A DNA stretch of 6,079 bases, from assembly GCA_900321365.1 (NCBI GenBank), contig ONVT01000181.1:1-6079 (forward strand), written 5' to 3'. The notes below the pieces were generated by a model that was not told the origin of the DNA, ran no database searches, and was given only the letters and a program-made list of their open reading frames with translations. The position numbers and the translations under genes were made by a program. The stretch's first letter is position 1. The number at the start of each line of letters is the position of its first letter. Positions 5,295 to 6,079 of the stretch are shown in pieces. The DNA comes from an uncultured Eubacteriales bacterium (lineage in GTDB: Bacteria > Bacillota_A > Clostridia > Lachnospirales > Lachnospiraceae).

Positions 5295-5384
5295 TACCAA
5301 TTTGTTCTTATCTGAGGAGCAGCCGTTAAGCCCCTCTTCATCTTTTATTTTAGTTATCCCAACGCTTCTGTCAGGCATGTGCTG

Positions 5385-6077
5385 TCAGGCCTGCGCGGCC
5401 TTCTCGCGGGCGCGCTCCTCCTCGCGCTCTTCGTAGTGGTGCGCCTGCTCGAGCATCATGTCCTTGATCTTCATCAGGCGGACCTGGCTGGAGCGCTCGT
5501 TCTCGTCGAGCTTCATGGCGATGTACTTGATGTCTTCCTCCAGCTGCGGGATCATGACGTGCTCCAGCGCGTTGACGCGGCGGCGCGTCTTCTCGATCTC
5601 AGCAGCCATCAGCTGGCAGCTCTTCTCCGTCTGGGCGAGCTTGAGCATCTGTTCGAAGACGCCCGACAGCTGCTCCACCGCGTCGTCAAGGTCGGCGGAG
5701 GTAAACGCGAAGCCGTAGGAGAACATGTCCGAGGCGTTGCCGGTGCGGGTTTCGAAGGTGTACTCCGGCACATTGACACTCATGATGTTCTTATAGGAGA
5801 CGTCTATGGAAACCCTCTGTTTGGGCGCCATAAACGCCACCCTCACCGCCTCGTCGGACATGGAACTTCTGGCAAGCGCGAAGCCGCGGTTCGCGTCGGC
5901 GATGCCTTTCTCGACCGCTTCTCTCAGCTCCCGGTTCTCACGAACCATTATCAGGAACTGTCTCATCAGCTCGTCCCGCTTGTCTTTGAGGAGCTTGTGT
6001 CCCTTACGGGCTGTCACAAGCTTCTTCTTCAGGCGGGTGAGCTCCATCCTGGTCGGAATTATTGTTGAGCTGGCCAT
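5385..6077 (-). CDS. ntpD: V/A-type ATP synthase subunit D, central rotor stalk (230 aa)
   Basis: Subunit D forms the central rotor shaft of the V/A-type H+ or Na+ ATPase, coupling rotation of the membrane ring to the catalytic A3B3 head on the cytoplasmic side. The signature PTRMELTRLKKKL (8-20) and ARKGHKLLKDKRDEL (23-37) begin the long N-terminal helix of the antiparallel coiled coil. Residues of about 75-130 form the globular middle. The returning C-terminal helix carries EIEKTRRRVNALEHVMIP (160-177), a second strong family signature. The tail from about 215 is Glu/Arg/Ala-rich and slightly longer than usual. The frame looks complete, with an ATG two bases from the window edge, so its ribosome-binding site is not visible and an earlier start cannot be excluded. 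In related bacteria this is usually the last or near-last gene of the ATPase operon, which fits the terminator found downstream. The symbol atpD is also used for this subunit. Confidence 0.96.
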   Translation of the reverse strand: MASSTIIPTRMELTRLKKKLVTARKGHKLLKDKRDELMRQFLIMVRENRELREAVEKGIADANRGFALARSSMSDEAVRVAFMAPKQRVSIDVSYKNIMSVNVPEYTFETRTGNASDMFSYGFAFTSADLDDAVEQLSGVFEQMLKLAQTEKSCQLMAAEIEKTRRRVNALEHVMIPQLEEDIKYIAMKLDENERSSQVRLMKIKDMMLEQAHHYEEREEERAREKAAQA

Positions 6078-6079
6078 AT

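Larger units (their letters stand above)
5047..5384. other. Intergenic region between the V-ATPase operon and nrdD
   Basis: This 338-bp gap has no convincing gene. In transcription order it holds an unassigned stretch after the ATPase stop, a perfect 7-bp hairpin (5277-5294), an intrinsic terminator (5239-5269), the nrdD promoter with a candidate NrdR site (5154-5181), and an nrdD leader of about 100 nt. That leader has a small hairpin, CCGCT/AGCGG, close to its 5' end. An open frame of 75 codons on the minus strand (5151-5378) runs through the terminator and promoter, lacks a Shine-Dalgarno and looks spurious. Confidence 0.8.

Noticed and set aside
5151..5378. 75-codon open frame upstream of nrdD on the minus strand
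   Set aside because: It crosses the ATPase terminator and the nrdD promoter, lacks a ribosome-binding site and resembles no protein family I recognise.
5368..5390. CTGTCAGGC repeated 14 bp apart over the ATPase stop codon
   Set aside because: It is a short 9-bp repeat with only two copies, plausible by chance, and no structure or site fits it.
5379..6068. 229-codon plus-strand open frame opposite the ATPase subunit D gene
   Set aside because: It is an antisense shadow of a clearly conserved coiled-coil protein; its Leu/His/Val-rich composition is typical of reverse-frame translation.

Overview
All five protein genes in this window lie on the minus strand. Reading in the direction of transcription (high to low coordinates), they are a V/A-type ATPase rotor subunit D (5385-6077), an anaerobic class III ribonucleotide reductase with a fused C-terminal glutaredoxin-like domain (nrdD, 2500-5046), its radical-SAM activase (nrdG, 1378-2202), 4-hydroxy-tetrahydrodipicolinate synthase (dapA, 277-1161) and the first 34 codons of dapB (1-104). 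A V-type ATPase together with an oxygen-sensitive class III reductase and a DapA of this sequence type suggests an anaerobic member of the Clostridia. Lachnospiraceae is my best guess, from family resemblance only, with fairly GC-rich coding DNA.

Region 5047-5384 separates the ATPase operon from the reductase. It holds a good intrinsic terminator after the ATPase gene, a second perfect hairpin, and then a recognisable promoter for nrdD. A sequence matching 13 of 16 positions of the NrdR-box consensus fills the spacer of that promoter exactly. Both this promoter and a strong Shine-Dalgarno place the nrdD start at 5046, not at the longest possible ORF start (5163).

Region 2203-2499, between nrdD and nrdG, has no gene. 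It carries a 13-bp perfect inverted repeat and a degenerate tandem array of about 31-bp units that runs over the nrdD stop codon. nrdG has its own 12-residue (36-bp) degenerate repeat, which makes the protein longer than usual for its family.

Region 1162-1377 holds a near-consensus promoter for dapA (TTGACA, 17 bp, extended TGtTATAGT). A terminator-like hairpin begins at the predicted transcription start and is followed by a leader of about 160 nt with a 20-bp-period direct repeat. dapA and dapB appear to form an operon for the first two committed steps of lysine/diaminopimelate synthesis.

The genes themselves are ordinary housekeeping functions. I found no defence system, mobile element, CRISPR array or structural RNA gene. 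The parts worth a second look are the reductase-glutaredoxin fusion, the two unrelated small tandem repeats, the candidate NrdR site and the unexplained dapA leader.
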